This document shows, piece by piece, positions 1 to 8,265 of a stretch of 64,000 nucleotides of DNA. Positions within the stretch are counted from its first letter, which is position 1. Each line of letters opens with the position of its first letter. Source of the DNA: Pararhizobium qamdonense (GTDB lineage Bacteria; Pseudomonadota; Alphaproteobacteria; Rhizobiales; Rhizobiaceae); assembly GCF_029277445.1 (NCBI RefSeq), contig NZ_CP119566.1, forward strand, positions 186,001 to 250,000, in the 5' to 3' direction. The translations under genes and the position numbers were made by a program. The notes beneath the pieces were generated by a model. The model saw only the letters and a list, made by a program, of their open reading frames with translations, was not told the origin of the DNA and did not search any database.

Positions 1-436
1 CGACGCCCGGTTCGATCCGCGCGACGATGGCGCCGCCCGACTGCGGATCACGCCGCATGTTGACGAAGACACCCTCGCCCTTGCCGCGCATCCACGGGGC
101 AGCAACGGCCGTCCGGTCGCCCGAGAGCAGCGCCTGGTTGACCCAGCCTTCGGTGCCATCGGCATCGCGGATCTTGCGCCAATTGTCGTATTCCTGGGTC
201 ACTTCGACCGGCACGCCTGATCTCAAGTAGCGCCAGGCGACGGCATAATCGACGCTGGGGCCGACACGCAGATTGACGCTCTTGGATTTCAGGCTGACGA
301 AGCGCGGCAGCGGCAGGCCGCTCGCACCCTTGGCCGCCTGGGCAAAGGCCGGTGCTGCCTCGATGGCAACGAGGGACAGGGTGACTGCGGTGGCGAAAGC
401 GAGCCTGGAAAGGAACTGACGCATGACAAAATCCAT
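1..436 (-). CDS. Secreted SH3-domain protein (3' end outside window)
   Basis: Only the N-terminal 145 codons are visible; the frame runs off the left edge without a stop. The protein begins with a Sec-type signal peptide: after MDFV comes MRQFLSRLAFATAVTLSLVA, ending near APAFAQA. A bacterial SH3-like segment follows, recognisable by SVNLRVGPSVDYAVAWRY, by a run ending in EYDNWRKIRD, and by DGTEGWVNQALL. Such proteins are exported to the periplasm and are usually annotated only as SH3 domain proteins. The start is either the ATG at 436 or the in-frame ATG at 424; the second gives a cleaner signal peptide. The gene diverges from the dehydrogenase gene at 622. The exact function is unknown. Confidence 0.8.
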   Translation of the reverse strand, partial: MDFVMRQFLSRLAFATAVTLSLVAIEAAPAFAQAAKGASGLPLPRFVSLKSKSVNLRVGPSVDYAVAWRYLRSGVPVEVTQEYDNWRKIRDADGTEGWVNQALLSGDRTAVAAPWMRGKGEGVFVNMRRDPQSGGAIVARIEPGV

Positions 437-621
437 TTTCCAAAAAGATTCAGAAGCTTGCAGTTAAATCTCTGACCAACCCCGCCGAAGACACGCAAAT
501 CGTCTGGGAACATCTCGAGTTTTGTTTGTCTTCCCCACCGGGTCTGGTAGAAAATGGAACTGCAGGGAGAACGATCACTCATCTTGGTTAAAAACCCGTC
601 AACAAGGCGAAGCAGGCAGCA

Positions 622-1626
622 ATGACCGCGAAGAAAAAACCCAAGGTCTACATCACCCGCAAACTGCCCGATGTCGTCGAGACACGCATGCGCGAACTGT
701 TTGACGCCGAACTCAACATCGACGACACGCCGCGCACGCAGCCCGAACTCGTGGCGGCGGTGAAGCGGGCGGACGTGCTGGTTCCGACGCTGACCGACCG
801 GATCGATGCGGCACTGATCGAGCAGGCGGGACCACAGCTGAAGCTGATCGCCAGCTTTTCCAATGGCGTCGATCATATCGATGTCGATGCCGCCGCCCGC
901 CAGGGCATTACCGTGACCAACACGCCAAACGTCCTGACCGAAGATACGGCCGATATGACGCTGGCGCTCATTCTCGCCGTGCCGCGCCGCCTCACCGAAG
1001 GCTCGCGGATCCTCACCGACCGGAAAGAGGAATGGGCGGGATGGTCGCCGACCTGGATGCTTGGACGCCGGATCTCCGGCAAGCGCATCGGCATTGTCGG
1101 CATGGGCCGGATCGGCACCGCCGTTGCCCGCCGCGCGAAAGCCTTTGGCCTGTCGATCCACTATCACAACCGCCACCGCGTCAGCACCGAGACCGAGGAA
1201 AAGCTGGAGGCGACCTATTGGGACAGCCTCGACCAGATGCTTGCCCGCGTCGATATCGTCTCGGTCAATTGTCCATCGACACCTGCGACCTACCACCTGC
1301 TCTCCGCGCGGCGCCTGGCGCTGATGCAGCCAACGAGCTATATCGTCAACACGGCGCGCGGCGGCATCGTCGATGAGGTTGCGCTGATCAAATGCCTGCG
1401 GGAAGGCAAGATCGCCGGCGCCGGTCTTGACGTGTTCGAAAACGAACCGGCGATCAATCCCAAGCTGATCAAGCTTGCCAGCGAAGGCAAGGTGGTGCTT
1501 TTGCCGCATATGAGCTCGGCGACGCTTGAAGGCCGTATCGACATGGGCGACAAGGTGGTGATCAACATCCGCACCTTCTTCGACGGACACCGCCCGCCGG
1601 ATCGCGTCCTGCCCGGCCGGGGCTAG
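622..1626 (+). CDS. D-isomer specific 2-hydroxyacid dehydrogenase
   Basis: This 334-residue NAD(P)-dependent enzyme would reduce 2-oxoacids such as glyoxylate or hydroxypyruvate to D-2-hydroxyacids in the cytosol. The Rossmann glycine motif GIVGMGRIGTAVARR lies around residues 156-170. The family signature NTARGGIVDE, with the catalytic Arg region, is near 243-252. The catalytic Glu lies in FENEPAIN, and the catalytic His is in LLPHMSS near residue 296. Length and motif order are normal for the glyoxylate/hydroxypyruvate reductase group. The substrate cannot be fixed from sequence. The ATG at 622 is the first start after a 185-base gap that separates it from the divergent SH3 protein gene. 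Confidence 0.9.
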   Translation: MTAKKKPKVYITRKLPDVVETRMRELFDAELNIDDTPRTQPELVAAVKRADVLVPTLTDRIDAALIEQAGPQLKLIASFSNGVDHIDVDAAARQGITVTNTPNVLTEDTADMTLALILAVPRRLTEGSRILTDRKEEWAGWSPTWMLGRRISGKRIGIVGMGRIGTAVARRAKAFGLSIHYHNRHRVSTETEEKLEATYWDSLDQMLARVDIVSVNCPSTPATYHLLSARRLALMQPTSYIVNTARGGIVDEVALIKCLREGKIAGAGLDVFENEPAINPKLIKLASEGKVVLLPHMSSATLEGRIDMGDKVVINIRTFFDGHRPPDRVLPGRG

Positions 1627-1629
1627 GGC

Positions 1630-2100
1630 TCAGAGCGTTTTGCGCATTTCGATAAAGGTCGGACGGGTGAACCCGGGATGGCAGCCTTCCGCCGTGCGGA
1701 CAAAGCCCCATTTGGCAAAAATCCGGTGGTTTTCGACAAGCTCGATCCGCGTTTCCAGCCGCAGGCAAGTTTGCTTGCATTCGGCAGCATAGGCCTCGGC
1801 CGCCTGCAACAACATCTGACCGGCACCCCGGCCTTGCGCATCCGGGGCAACAGCCAGCTTGCCGATGTAAAGGCAATCGGGCGGTTCCGGCTTGCAGAAG
1901 ATACAGCCCAGCACTATGCCGTTCTCGACGGCAGCATAGGCCTTTTCCACCCTTGCCTTCTGCTTCAGCCCTGCAAGCGTCAGAAGCAGGGCGGAAGACG
2001 GCGGATCGATGCGGGGTTGCATATAGGCAAAAGAGTCAAGGATGAGCGCCAGGAGAGCCTCCCAGTCACCGAATGCGTCATCGATCGGCGCGATCTTCAC
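1630..2100 (-). CDS. GNAT-family N-acetyltransferase
   Basis: This 156-residue protein has the GNAT fold signature. The acetyl-CoA pyrophosphate-binding motif is in LAVAPDAQGRGAGQMLLQAA (about residues 82-101), and a C-terminal segment reads HRIFAKWGFVRT. The substrate cannot be deduced. The start is GTG at 2100, overlapping the moeB stop codon in a GTGA arrangement, so translation is probably coupled. It is the last gene of the apparent recF-moeB-GNAT run. It converges with the dehydrogenase gene ending at 1626, leaving 3 bases between the two stop codons. Confidence 0.85.
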   Translation of the reverse strand: MKIAPIDDAFGDWEALLALILDSFAYMQPRIDPPSSALLLTLAGLKQKARVEKAYAAVENGIVLGCIFCKPEPPDCLYIGKLAVAPDAQGRGAGQMLLQAAEAYAAECKQTCLRLETRIELVENHRIFAKWGFVRTAEGCHPGFTRPTFIEMRKTL

Positions 2101-2858
2101 CGCGCTTTCCGGCTGTATTTGATCGTCTCGAACCGGGCTGCCAGGCTGTCATACATCAGGAGGCGGCCGACCAGCGGCTCTCCGGCGCCGGTGATGATCT
2201 TGATGACTTCCATAGCCTGCAATGTACCGAGAACGCCGGTCAGCGCGCCGACGATGCCAGCCTCTGCGCAGGAGGGCACCACGCCCGGCGGCGGCGGCTC
2301 TGGAAAGAGATCGCGATAGCCGGGATTTTGCCGGCCATCGGCCGCTGTCTTCCAAGGCTGCAAGACCGTCAGCGACCCATCGAAGCGGCCGACGGCTGCT
2401 GTCACCAGGGTGATCTGCAGGCGCTCCGCCGTATCGGCGGCGAGATAGCGGGTGGTAAAATTGTCGGAGCCATCGACGGCGATGTCATAGCCGGACAACA
2501 GCGCCTCCGCATTGGCCGCCTCAAGGCGCTCCACATGCCGGACCACGTCAACATGGGGATTGATCCGCTGCAGCGCGTCCATGGCGCTATCGGCTTTGGC
2601 CCGGCCGATATCCGGCGTGCCGTGGATGACCTGGCGCTGCAGGTTCGACAGCGACACCGTATCGTCATCGACGATCCCCAGCGTGCCAACGCCGGCGGCA
2701 GCGAGATAGTGCAGCACCGGCGCGCCAAGACCGCCGGCGCCGATGACCAGCACGCGTGCCGCCTTTAGCGCCTGCTGCCCGGCCCCGCCGATCTCCGGCA
2801 GGATGATATGGCGGGCATAGCGCTGGATTTCTTCGGAATTCAAAGGCTGTTTGCTCAT
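2097..2858 (-). CDS. moeB: MoeB/ThiF-type adenylyltransferase
   Basis: The 253-residue protein belongs to the E1-like MoeB/ThiF/HesA family, which adenylates the C-terminal glycine of the small subunit of molybdopterin synthase (or of a ThiS-like protein) with ATP. Visible motifs are the nucleotide-binding GAGGLGAPVLHYLAAAGVG (about residues 40-58), DDTVSLSNLQRQ, and the metal/substrate segment DGSDNFTTRYLAAD. The usual MoeB zinc cysteine pairs are missing: the loop reads GYRDLFPEPP where a CxxC is expected, and the C-terminus ends in SRKAR with no CxxC. The gene lies 12 bases after recF and overlaps the acetyltransferase gene by 3 to 4 bases. ThiF-like use in sulfur transfer remains possible. 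Confidence 0.85.
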   Translation of the reverse strand: MSKQPLNSEEIQRYARHIILPEIGGAGQQALKAARVLVIGAGGLGAPVLHYLAAAGVGTLGIVDDDTVSLSNLQRQVIHGTPDIGRAKADSAMDALQRINPHVDVVRHVERLEAANAEALLSGYDIAVDGSDNFTTRYLAADTAERLQITLVTAAVGRFDGSLTVLQPWKTAADGRQNPGYRDLFPEPPPPGVVPSCAEAGIVGALTGVLGTLQAMEVIKIITGAGEPLVGRLLMYDSLAARFETIKYSRKAR

Positions 2859-2870
2859 GATATCGAATTC

Positions 2871-3995
2871 TCACCCGGAAACGGTGCCATTGGCAACGGT
2901 GAGATAACGCGCCCGGTCGCCAAGGGCTGAAAACATTGACTGGTCCGTGCCGGTCATGAAAGCCTGGCCGCCGAGGTCATCGACCAGATCGAACAGCGCC
3001 GCGCGCCTGCCCTCATCAAGATGCGCGGCGATCTCATCCAGCAGCAGCACCGGCGCATGACCGGTCATATTGCCGACCAGGCGGGCATGGGCCAGGATCA
3101 GGCCGACGAGAAGCGCCTTCTGCTCGCCGGTCGAGCAGCGCGCGGCCTCCATGTTCTTGGCGCGGTGACGGATCAAAAGATCGCTGCGATGCGGGCCATC
3201 CAGCGTGCGGCCGGCGGCGGCGTCGCGGTAGCGGCCTGCCTTCATCATCTCCAGATATTGCTCTTCCAGATCGAAGGCCGGGCGATGCCATTCGCCGTCG
3301 AGGAAGCCTGAGAGTGCCAGATCGGCCGCAGGAAAAACGCCGCCTTCGTGGTTGCGGTCCACCAGCCCGGCCAAAAGCCCAAGCATTTCCTGCCGGGCGA
3401 GCGCCATCGCAATGCCCAGCTCGGCCATTTGCCGTTCCAGCCCGGTCAGCCAGACCGGATCGGGCCGCCCCTCCGACAAGAGCTTGTTGCGGCTGCGCAT
3501 GGCGCGTTCATAGTCGGTGGCACGGCGGCCGTGTTCGGGGTCGAGCGACAGGACGAGCCGGTCGAGAAAGCGGCGGCGATCGCCTGAACCGCCGGTAAAC
3601 AGCCCGTCCATGGCCGGGGTCAGCCAGAGTACGCGCAGATGATCGAGCAGTTCATCCACCGTCTTTGCCGGTGTACCGTTCAGCCGCAGGCGGCGCGTCT
3701 GGCCTTCGTCGGTGCCGGCCGTGCCCGTGCCGATCTCGACGTCGCCATCCATGCCCTCCAGTTCGGCAAAGACCGAAAAGCCGGTTTCAGCACCGACCCG
3801 CGCTACATCGGCATAGGCAGCACGGCGCAGGCCACGCCCCGGCGAGAGGAAGGACACAGCCTCCATCAAGTTGGTCTTGCCCGCACCATTCTCGCCGGTC
3901 AGCACCACATGGCGTGTGTCGAGATCGAGCGACAGTCCCGCATAGTTGCGGAAATCGCTCAGCTTCAGGCGGGACAGTGAAACCTTGTGCGGCAT
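2871..3995 (-). CDS. recF: DNA replication/repair protein RecF
   Basis: RecF is an SMC-like ATPase that helps load RecA onto single-stranded gaps together with RecO and RecR. The start chosen is the ATG at 3995 (MPHKVSLSRLKLSDFRNY), which gives 374 residues, the usual family size. The open frame continues upstream to 4163, but that extension has no RecF-like sequence. Walker A GENGAGKT is at residues 34-41. The ABC signature is STGEQKALLVGLILAH and the Walker B segment VLLLDEIAAHLDE begins near residue 316. It is the first gene of a minus-strand run with moeB and an acetyltransferase gene. Confidence 0.95.
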   Translation of the reverse strand: MPHKVSLSRLKLSDFRNYAGLSLDLDTRHVVLTGENGAGKTNLMEAVSFLSPGRGLRRAAYADVARVGAETGFSVFAELEGMDGDVEIGTGTAGTDEGQTRRLRLNGTPAKTVDELLDHLRVLWLTPAMDGLFTGGSGDRRRFLDRLVLSLDPEHGRRATDYERAMRSRNKLLSEGRPDPVWLTGLERQMAELGIAMALARQEMLGLLAGLVDRNHEGGVFPAADLALSGFLDGEWHRPAFDLEEQYLEMMKAGRYRDAAAGRTLDGPHRSDLLIRHRAKNMEAARCSTGEQKALLVGLILAHARLVGNMTGHAPVLLLDEIAAHLDEGRRAALFDLVDDLGGQAFMTGTDQSMFSALGDRARYLTVANGTVSG

Positions 3996-4161
3996 GGAGA
4001 ATCCGGTTGCTTTGGGGTGAGAGCTAAGCCGGGAAGGCGCCGATGGCAAGGTGGAACATCGGTAAACGTCACGCACGCGGCCACGCGCCCGCAGATCACC
4101 GAGATGTGACAGGAGAAATGCCGCGGCGCACATATGTCTTATTGCGCAGATGCGAAACCTC

Positions 4162-4184
4162 ACATAAGATAGCTTATCTTATGT
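4162..4184. promoter_or_regulatory. Perfect inverted repeat, probable MarR operator
   Basis: ACATAAGATA at 4162-4171 and TATCTTATGT at 4175-4184 form a perfect 10-bp inverted repeat with a 3-base spacer. The site ends 25 bases before the MarR start codon. MarR proteins normally bind such 16-24 bp palindromes over their own promoters, so autoregulation and control of the emrAB genes are likely. The binding itself is inferred. Confidence 0.75.
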
Positions 4185-4209
4185 ATGCTAATGATATGGC
4201 ATTCACGAA

Positions 4210-4671
4210 ATGAACCTCACCCCGACCCTCGGCTTTCTGCTTCACGATGTTGCCCGGCTGCTGCGCAAGCGCTTCGAGCAGCGTGCGAAACATATGGGCC
4301 TGACGCGCTCGCAATGGCAGACGATCGCCTACCTGGCGCGCAACGAAGGCATCCATCAAAGCGGCCTTGCCGAACTCTTGGAAATCGAGCCGATCACCCT
4401 GATGCGCGTGCTCGACAAGCTTGCCGAGCGCGGCTTTATCGAGCGCCGGCGCCACGAGACGGACCGGCGCATCCAGCTTCTCTACACGACCGAACGGGCG
4501 CGCGGGCTGTTGTCCGATATGCGCGCTATCGGCGACGCGACGCGCTTTGAAGCGCTTGAAGGCATTCCCGACGAGGATCGTGAAAAACTCGTCGCCATTC
4601 TCGACCTGATGAAATCCAACCTCCTGCAGGCCTGCCGCGCGCCGGCCGACAAAGAAACGCACCATGGCTGA
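4210..4671 (+). CDS. MarR-family transcriptional regulator of emrAB-type efflux operon
   Basis: This 153-residue winged-helix protein has the MarR pattern: helix-turn-helix LTRSQWQTIAYLARNEGIHQ, then LAELLEIEPITLMRVLDKL, and the wing GFIERRRHETDRR. MarR proteins repress efflux genes and release DNA when they bind phenolic or drug-like ligands. The stop overlaps the start of the downstream HlyD/EmrA gene by 8 bases, so all three genes are probably one operon. The perfect inverted repeat at 4162-4184 just upstream is the obvious operator. No strong Shine-Dalgarno is visible before this ATG. Confidence 0.9.
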   Translation: MNLTPTLGFLLHDVARLLRKRFEQRAKHMGLTRSQWQTIAYLARNEGIHQSGLAELLEIEPITLMRVLDKLAERGFIERRRHETDRRIQLLYTTERARGLLSDMRAIGDATRFEALEGIPDEDREKLVAILDLMKSNLLQACRAPADKETHHG

Positions 4672-5866
4672 CTCCCTCCGCATACCCGCCAATGCCAATG
4701 TCACCGCCCTTGAACCCTCCGGCCCCGCGACGGCCGAAGCAAAGATCGACACCGCTCCTCCGGCGCTGGCCGAGCCCCTGCCCGCTGAAGGCACCGCTCG
4801 CCGCCGCCGCAGCCTGAAGCGGCCGATCCTGTTTGCGCTGCTGCCGGTCGCCCTTGTTGCCGGCGGTTATTTCTACGTGACCGGCGGCCAGATTATGGAA
4901 ACCGACAACGCCTATCTGCAGGCGGATATGGCCGGCGTCTCCACCGACGTCGCAGGCACGGTTGCCACCGTCAATGTGCACGAGAATGAGGAGGTCAAGG
5001 CCGGACAGGTGCTGTTCCAGCTGAAGCCGGATTCGTTCCGCATCGCGTTGGAAGGGGCGCAGGCGAAGCTTGCCGCGTCCCGCAACGAACTGTTGAACCT
5101 CAAGGCGAGTTATGCCCAGACATTGGCGCAGATTGCCCAGGTCCAAGCCGATATTCCCTATTACCAGACTGCGTTCGACCGGCAGCAGACCCTGATCACC
5201 AATGCCGCCGCCTCGCACGCGACCTATGACCAGGCCAAGCACGATCTGGACGCCGCCAAGCAGAAGGTCGCGGTCGCCAAGGCCCAGGCCGAAACGACGC
5301 TGGCGCAGCTGGGTGGCGATACCAGCCAGCCGATCGAGCAGAACCCGCTTTATCTGGAGGCCAAATCCGCCGTCGATGACGCGCAGCGCCAGCTGGAGGA
5401 TACGACGGTGCGCGCGCCTTTCGATGGTGTCGTCACCAATGTCAACGCCCTGCAGCCCGGCAGCTATCTGGAGGCGGCGCAGCAGGCCTTCTCGCTGGTC
5501 TCCACCCAGAACATGTGGATCGCGGCCAATCCGAAGGAAACCGAGCTTACCTATGTGAAGCCGGGGCAGCCGGTGACCATTACCGTCGATACCTATCCGG
5601 GTGTCGAATGGAAGGGCAAGGTGGCAAGCGTCAGCCCGGCCTCCGGCGCCAGCTTCGCGCTGCTTCCGGCACAGAACACGTCGGGCAACTGGGTGAAAGT
5701 GGTGCAGCGTATTCCAATGCGCGTCACGATCGACGAGACCGCAGGCAAGCCGCCGCTACGCGTCGGAATGAGCACGCTGGTTGCCGTCGATACCGGCCAC
5801 GCACGCGGCCTGCCAGACATGATCCAGAAACTTCTCGGCCATTCGACCGCGCACGCCCAAGAGTAA
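4664..5866 (+). CDS. emrA: HlyD/EmrA-type membrane fusion protein
   Basis: This 400-residue periplasmic adaptor links an inner-membrane MFS drug pump to an outer-membrane channel. A cytoplasmic Arg-rich N-terminus is followed by a single transmembrane anchor around residues 46-66 (LFALLPVALVAGGYFYVTGG). Then come the split lipoyl half AGTVATVNVHENEEVKAGQV, a long alpha-helical hairpin (about residues 115-235), and the second lipoyl half DTTVRAPFDGVVTNVNALQP. The gene starts inside the end of the marR gene and ends 5 bases before emrB. It corresponds to EmrA of EmrAB-TolC systems. The exported drugs cannot be deduced. Confidence 0.92.
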   Translation: MADSLRIPANANVTALEPSGPATAEAKIDTAPPALAEPLPAEGTARRRRSLKRPILFALLPVALVAGGYFYVTGGQIMETDNAYLQADMAGVSTDVAGTVATVNVHENEEVKAGQVLFQLKPDSFRIALEGAQAKLAASRNELLNLKASYAQTLAQIAQVQADIPYYQTAFDRQQTLITNAAASHATYDQAKHDLDAAKQKVAVAKAQAETTLAQLGGDTSQPIEQNPLYLEAKSAVDDAQRQLEDTTVRAPFDGVVTNVNALQPGSYLEAAQQAFSLVSTQNMWIAANPKETELTYVKPGQPVTITVDTYPGVEWKGKVASVSPASGASFALLPAQNTSGNWVKVVQRIPMRVTIDETAGKPPLRVGMSTLVAVDTGHARGLPDMIQKLLGHSTAHAQE

Positions 5867-5871
5867 CGGCC

Positions 5872-7413
5872 ATGAGCAGCATCGCCTCTGCCGCCACGAC
5901 GCCCGTTGCCAATCGTGGCGCCATCACCGCCTGCATCATCCTTGCGGTGATCATGCAGGCGCTCGACACGACCATTGCCAATGTGGCGCTGCCCTATATT
6001 CAAGGGAGTGTTGCGGCAAGCGCCGACCAGATCAACTGGGTGTTGACCTCCTATATCGTCGCCGCCGCGATCATGACGCCGCCATCAGGGTTTCTGGCGG
6101 CGAAGTTCGGCCGCAAGCGCGTTCTTTTGGTGGCGATCGTCGGCTTCGTAGCAGCCTCGGTTTTATGCGGTCTTGCGCAATCGCTGCCGCAGATCGTCGG
6201 CTTCCGGCTGCTGCAGGGCCTGTTTGGCGCAGCGCTCGTTCCCCTGTCACAGGGCATCCTGCTCGACATCTATTCGACCGAAGAGCGCGGATCGGCCATG
6301 GCCCTGTTCGGGGTTTCGGTGATGGTCGGGCCGGTGCTGGGCCCCGTCATCGGCGGCTGGCTGACGGAAAATATCAGCTGGCGCTGGGTGTTCTACATCA
6401 ACGTACCGATCGGCGCGCTCGCTTTTGCCGGCATCAGCGTCTTCGTCAAGGAAACGAAGCTGGACACGCAGGCAAAGCTCGACTGGTTCGGCTTCGGCAT
6501 GCTCAGCCTGGGTATTGCCTCGCTGCAGCTGTTCCTCGACCGTGGCGGCCAGCTCGACTGGTTTTCCTCCGGCGAAATCCTGATCGAGGCCATCGTCTGC
6601 GCCAGCGCCTTCTATCTTCTGGTCATCCACACGCTGACGACGAAAAAATCCTTCATCAATCCGCGCCTGTTCCTCGATCAGAATTTTGCCGTGAGCATGT
6701 TGTTCATCTTCGTCGTCGGCGTCACCTATCTGGCCTCGCTGGCGCTGATGACGCCTTATCTGCAGTCGTTGATGGGCTATCCCGTCGTAACCGCCGGAAT
6801 CGTCATGGGGCCGCGCGGTCTGGGCACGATGGTCTGCATGTTCGTGGTTGGCCGCCTGATCGGCAAGGTCGATACCCGCATCCTCTTGTTCATCGGGCTC
6901 GCGATCACCGCCTGGGCGATGTATGACATGATCGGCTGGACGCCGGATGTGTCGCAGTGGACGATCATCTCCGTCGGCTTCATCCAGGGCGCCGGTCTTG
7001 GCTTTCTGTTCGTGCCGCTGACGACGATTGCCTTTGCGACGCTGCCTGCCGAAATGCGCGGCGACGGCACCGGGCTTTACAATCTCTCGCGCAATATTGG
7101 CTCCAGCGTCGGCATCGCCGTCGTCTCGGCCTTGCTGATCGAAAACACCCAAATCAACCATGCCTCGATCGCAGCTTATGTGACACCGTTCAACCATGCC
7201 TTCCAGGCACCGGCTGCCGCAGGGCTCGATCCGATGACGGCGGTGGGGCGTGCCTCGCTCGACAGCATCATCACGCTGCAGGCGACGATCATCGCCTATA
7301 TGGATGACTTCAAGCTGCTGATGATCATGTCTTTGGCGGTGATGCCGCTGGTCCTCTTGCTGCGCAAGCCAAAGGCTCCGCCGGCAATCGACCATAGCGC
7401 CGTCATGGAATAG
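5872..7413 (+). CDS. emrB: EmrB/QacA-type MFS multidrug exporter (DHA2)
   Basis: This 513-residue inner-membrane proton antiporter belongs to the 14-helix DHA2 drug/H+ family. The start is the ATG at 5872, 5 bases after the emrA stop; the same frame is open back to 5515, but that stretch lies inside emrA and reads as noise. Motif D is seen as LDTTIANVALP near residue 35, motif A as FLAAKFGRKRVLL, and motif C as GVSVMVGPVLGPVIGGWL. It would pump substrates through EmrA and a TolC-like channel encoded elsewhere. Regulation by the upstream MarR is likely. Confidence 0.93.
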   Translation: MSSIASAATTPVANRGAITACIILAVIMQALDTTIANVALPYIQGSVAASADQINWVLTSYIVAAAIMTPPSGFLAAKFGRKRVLLVAIVGFVAASVLCGLAQSLPQIVGFRLLQGLFGAALVPLSQGILLDIYSTEERGSAMALFGVSVMVGPVLGPVIGGWLTENISWRWVFYINVPIGALAFAGISVFVKETKLDTQAKLDWFGFGMLSLGIASLQLFLDRGGQLDWFSSGEILIEAIVCASAFYLLVIHTLTTKKSFINPRLFLDQNFAVSMLFIFVVGVTYLASLALMTPYLQSLMGYPVVTAGIVMGPRGLGTMVCMFVVGRLIGKVDTRILLFIGLAITAWAMYDMIGWTPDVSQWTIISVGFIQGAGLGFLFVPLTTIAFATLPAEMRGDGTGLYNLSRNIGSSVGIAVVSALLIENTQINHASIAAYVTPFNHAFQAPAAAGLDPMTAVGRASLDSIITLQATIIAYMDDFKLLMIMSLAVMPLVLLLRKPKAPPAIDHSAVME

Positions 7414-7420
7414 TCCGGGC

Positions 7421-8140
7421 TTACGATGCGTCAAGTTCAGGATAGTAGCGGAAAATCCCCTGCTCGTTGAACGCAAGGCGGCGTTCCGAGGCGAGATAGG
7501 CCTTGATCCGTGGCAGGTCGCGAACCTGAGCATTGAGCGCAACGAGAAACGGATATTCCGGCTCTGCCGCAGCCATCGTGTTTGGGAAGGCGTAACGCAG
7601 CCCCTCGACGAGATGAAACAGCGACAGATCGACATAGCTAAGCGCATGACCCAGAGCGTGGACCTGTCCCTCCCTGTTCTTCGCCAGCTGTTTTTCGAAA
7701 TAGCTTAGAAATTTCGGCAGCCGTTCGCCGCGAAAATCCTCCGCGCGCCGCAGCGCTTCGTCCTTCTGGTCCTCATAGTAGAGCGACACGCCGATCGGAT
7801 GATGGACGTCGTGGACTTCGGCGACAAAATCGGTGATGCCAAGCTGTAGCCCGTTGGCGGTTATCCGCCCCGCTTCATCGTCCGGCGCAAGGCCGAGCCG
7901 GCTTCCCAGATACAGCAGGATATTGGCGGCGTGCGAGATGACGAGGCCGCCATCTTTCAAAAAAGGCGGGGCAAACGGCGTGAAGCCCGCCGTCTTGGTC
8001 TTCATCATCGCCATCATGCGCGCCATGCCGCCGTCAGTGCGGGCGACATCGACATAATCGGCACCAGCCTGTTCCAGCGCCAGACGGACGAATTCACCCC
8101 GGCCGGGGATGCCGTCCCAGTAATAGAGCTCGTAGGTCAT
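7421..8140 (-). CDS. Glutathione S-transferase family protein
   Basis: The 239-residue protein starts MTYELYYWDGIPGRGEFVRL, matching a GST N-terminal thioredoxin-fold domain. GLVISHAANILLYLGSRLGL carries the conserved Ser that contacts the gamma-glutamyl group. An all-helical C-terminal domain follows, including HALSYVDLSLFHLVEGL. Glutathione-dependent detoxification in the cytosol is the likely role, but the substrate is unknown. It converges with emrB, with 7 bases between the two stops, and shares no operon with dnaJ upstream of it. Confidence 0.85.
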   Translation of the reverse strand: MTYELYYWDGIPGRGEFVRLALEQAGADYVDVARTDGGMARMMAMMKTKTAGFTPFAPPFLKDGGLVISHAANILLYLGSRLGLAPDDEAGRITANGLQLGITDFVAEVHDVHHPIGVSLYYEDQKDEALRRAEDFRGERLPKFLSYFEKQLAKNREGQVHALGHALSYVDLSLFHLVEGLRYAFPNTMAAAEPEYPFLVALNAQVRDLPRIKAYLASERRLAFNEQGIFRYYPELDAS

Positions 8141-8188
8141 TGGCGTTCCTCCTGAAAGCGAATTGCTGTTTTATGCTTCAGGCCAACG

Positions 8189-8219
8189 GAAAAGGCCGGA
8201 CGCATCGCTGCCTCCGGCT
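8189..8219 (-). terminator. Probable rho-independent terminator of dnaJ
   Basis: On the minus strand a stem AGCCGGA/TCCGGCC (8213-8219 with 8194-8200, one G-U pair) closes a 12-base loop and is followed by TTTTCCG. It lies 47 bases after the dnaJ stop codon. The T run is short. Confidence 0.55.
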
Positions 8220-8265
8220 TGGATATATTGCAGATCGTCCGTTCGGCCAGCTGCCGGTTCGACGA

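Noticed and set aside
289..1590. 433-codon minus-strand frame
   Set aside because: Antisense to the 2-hydroxyacid dehydrogenase gene, which has all its catalytic motifs; the composition of the shadow is biased.
5515..5871. N-terminal extension of the emrB frame
   Set aside because: It lies inside emrA in another frame; the transporter sequence begins after 5872.
6247..7647. 466-codon minus-strand frame
   Set aside because: Antisense to emrB and overlapping the GST-like gene; the translated product is low-complexity and resembles no family.
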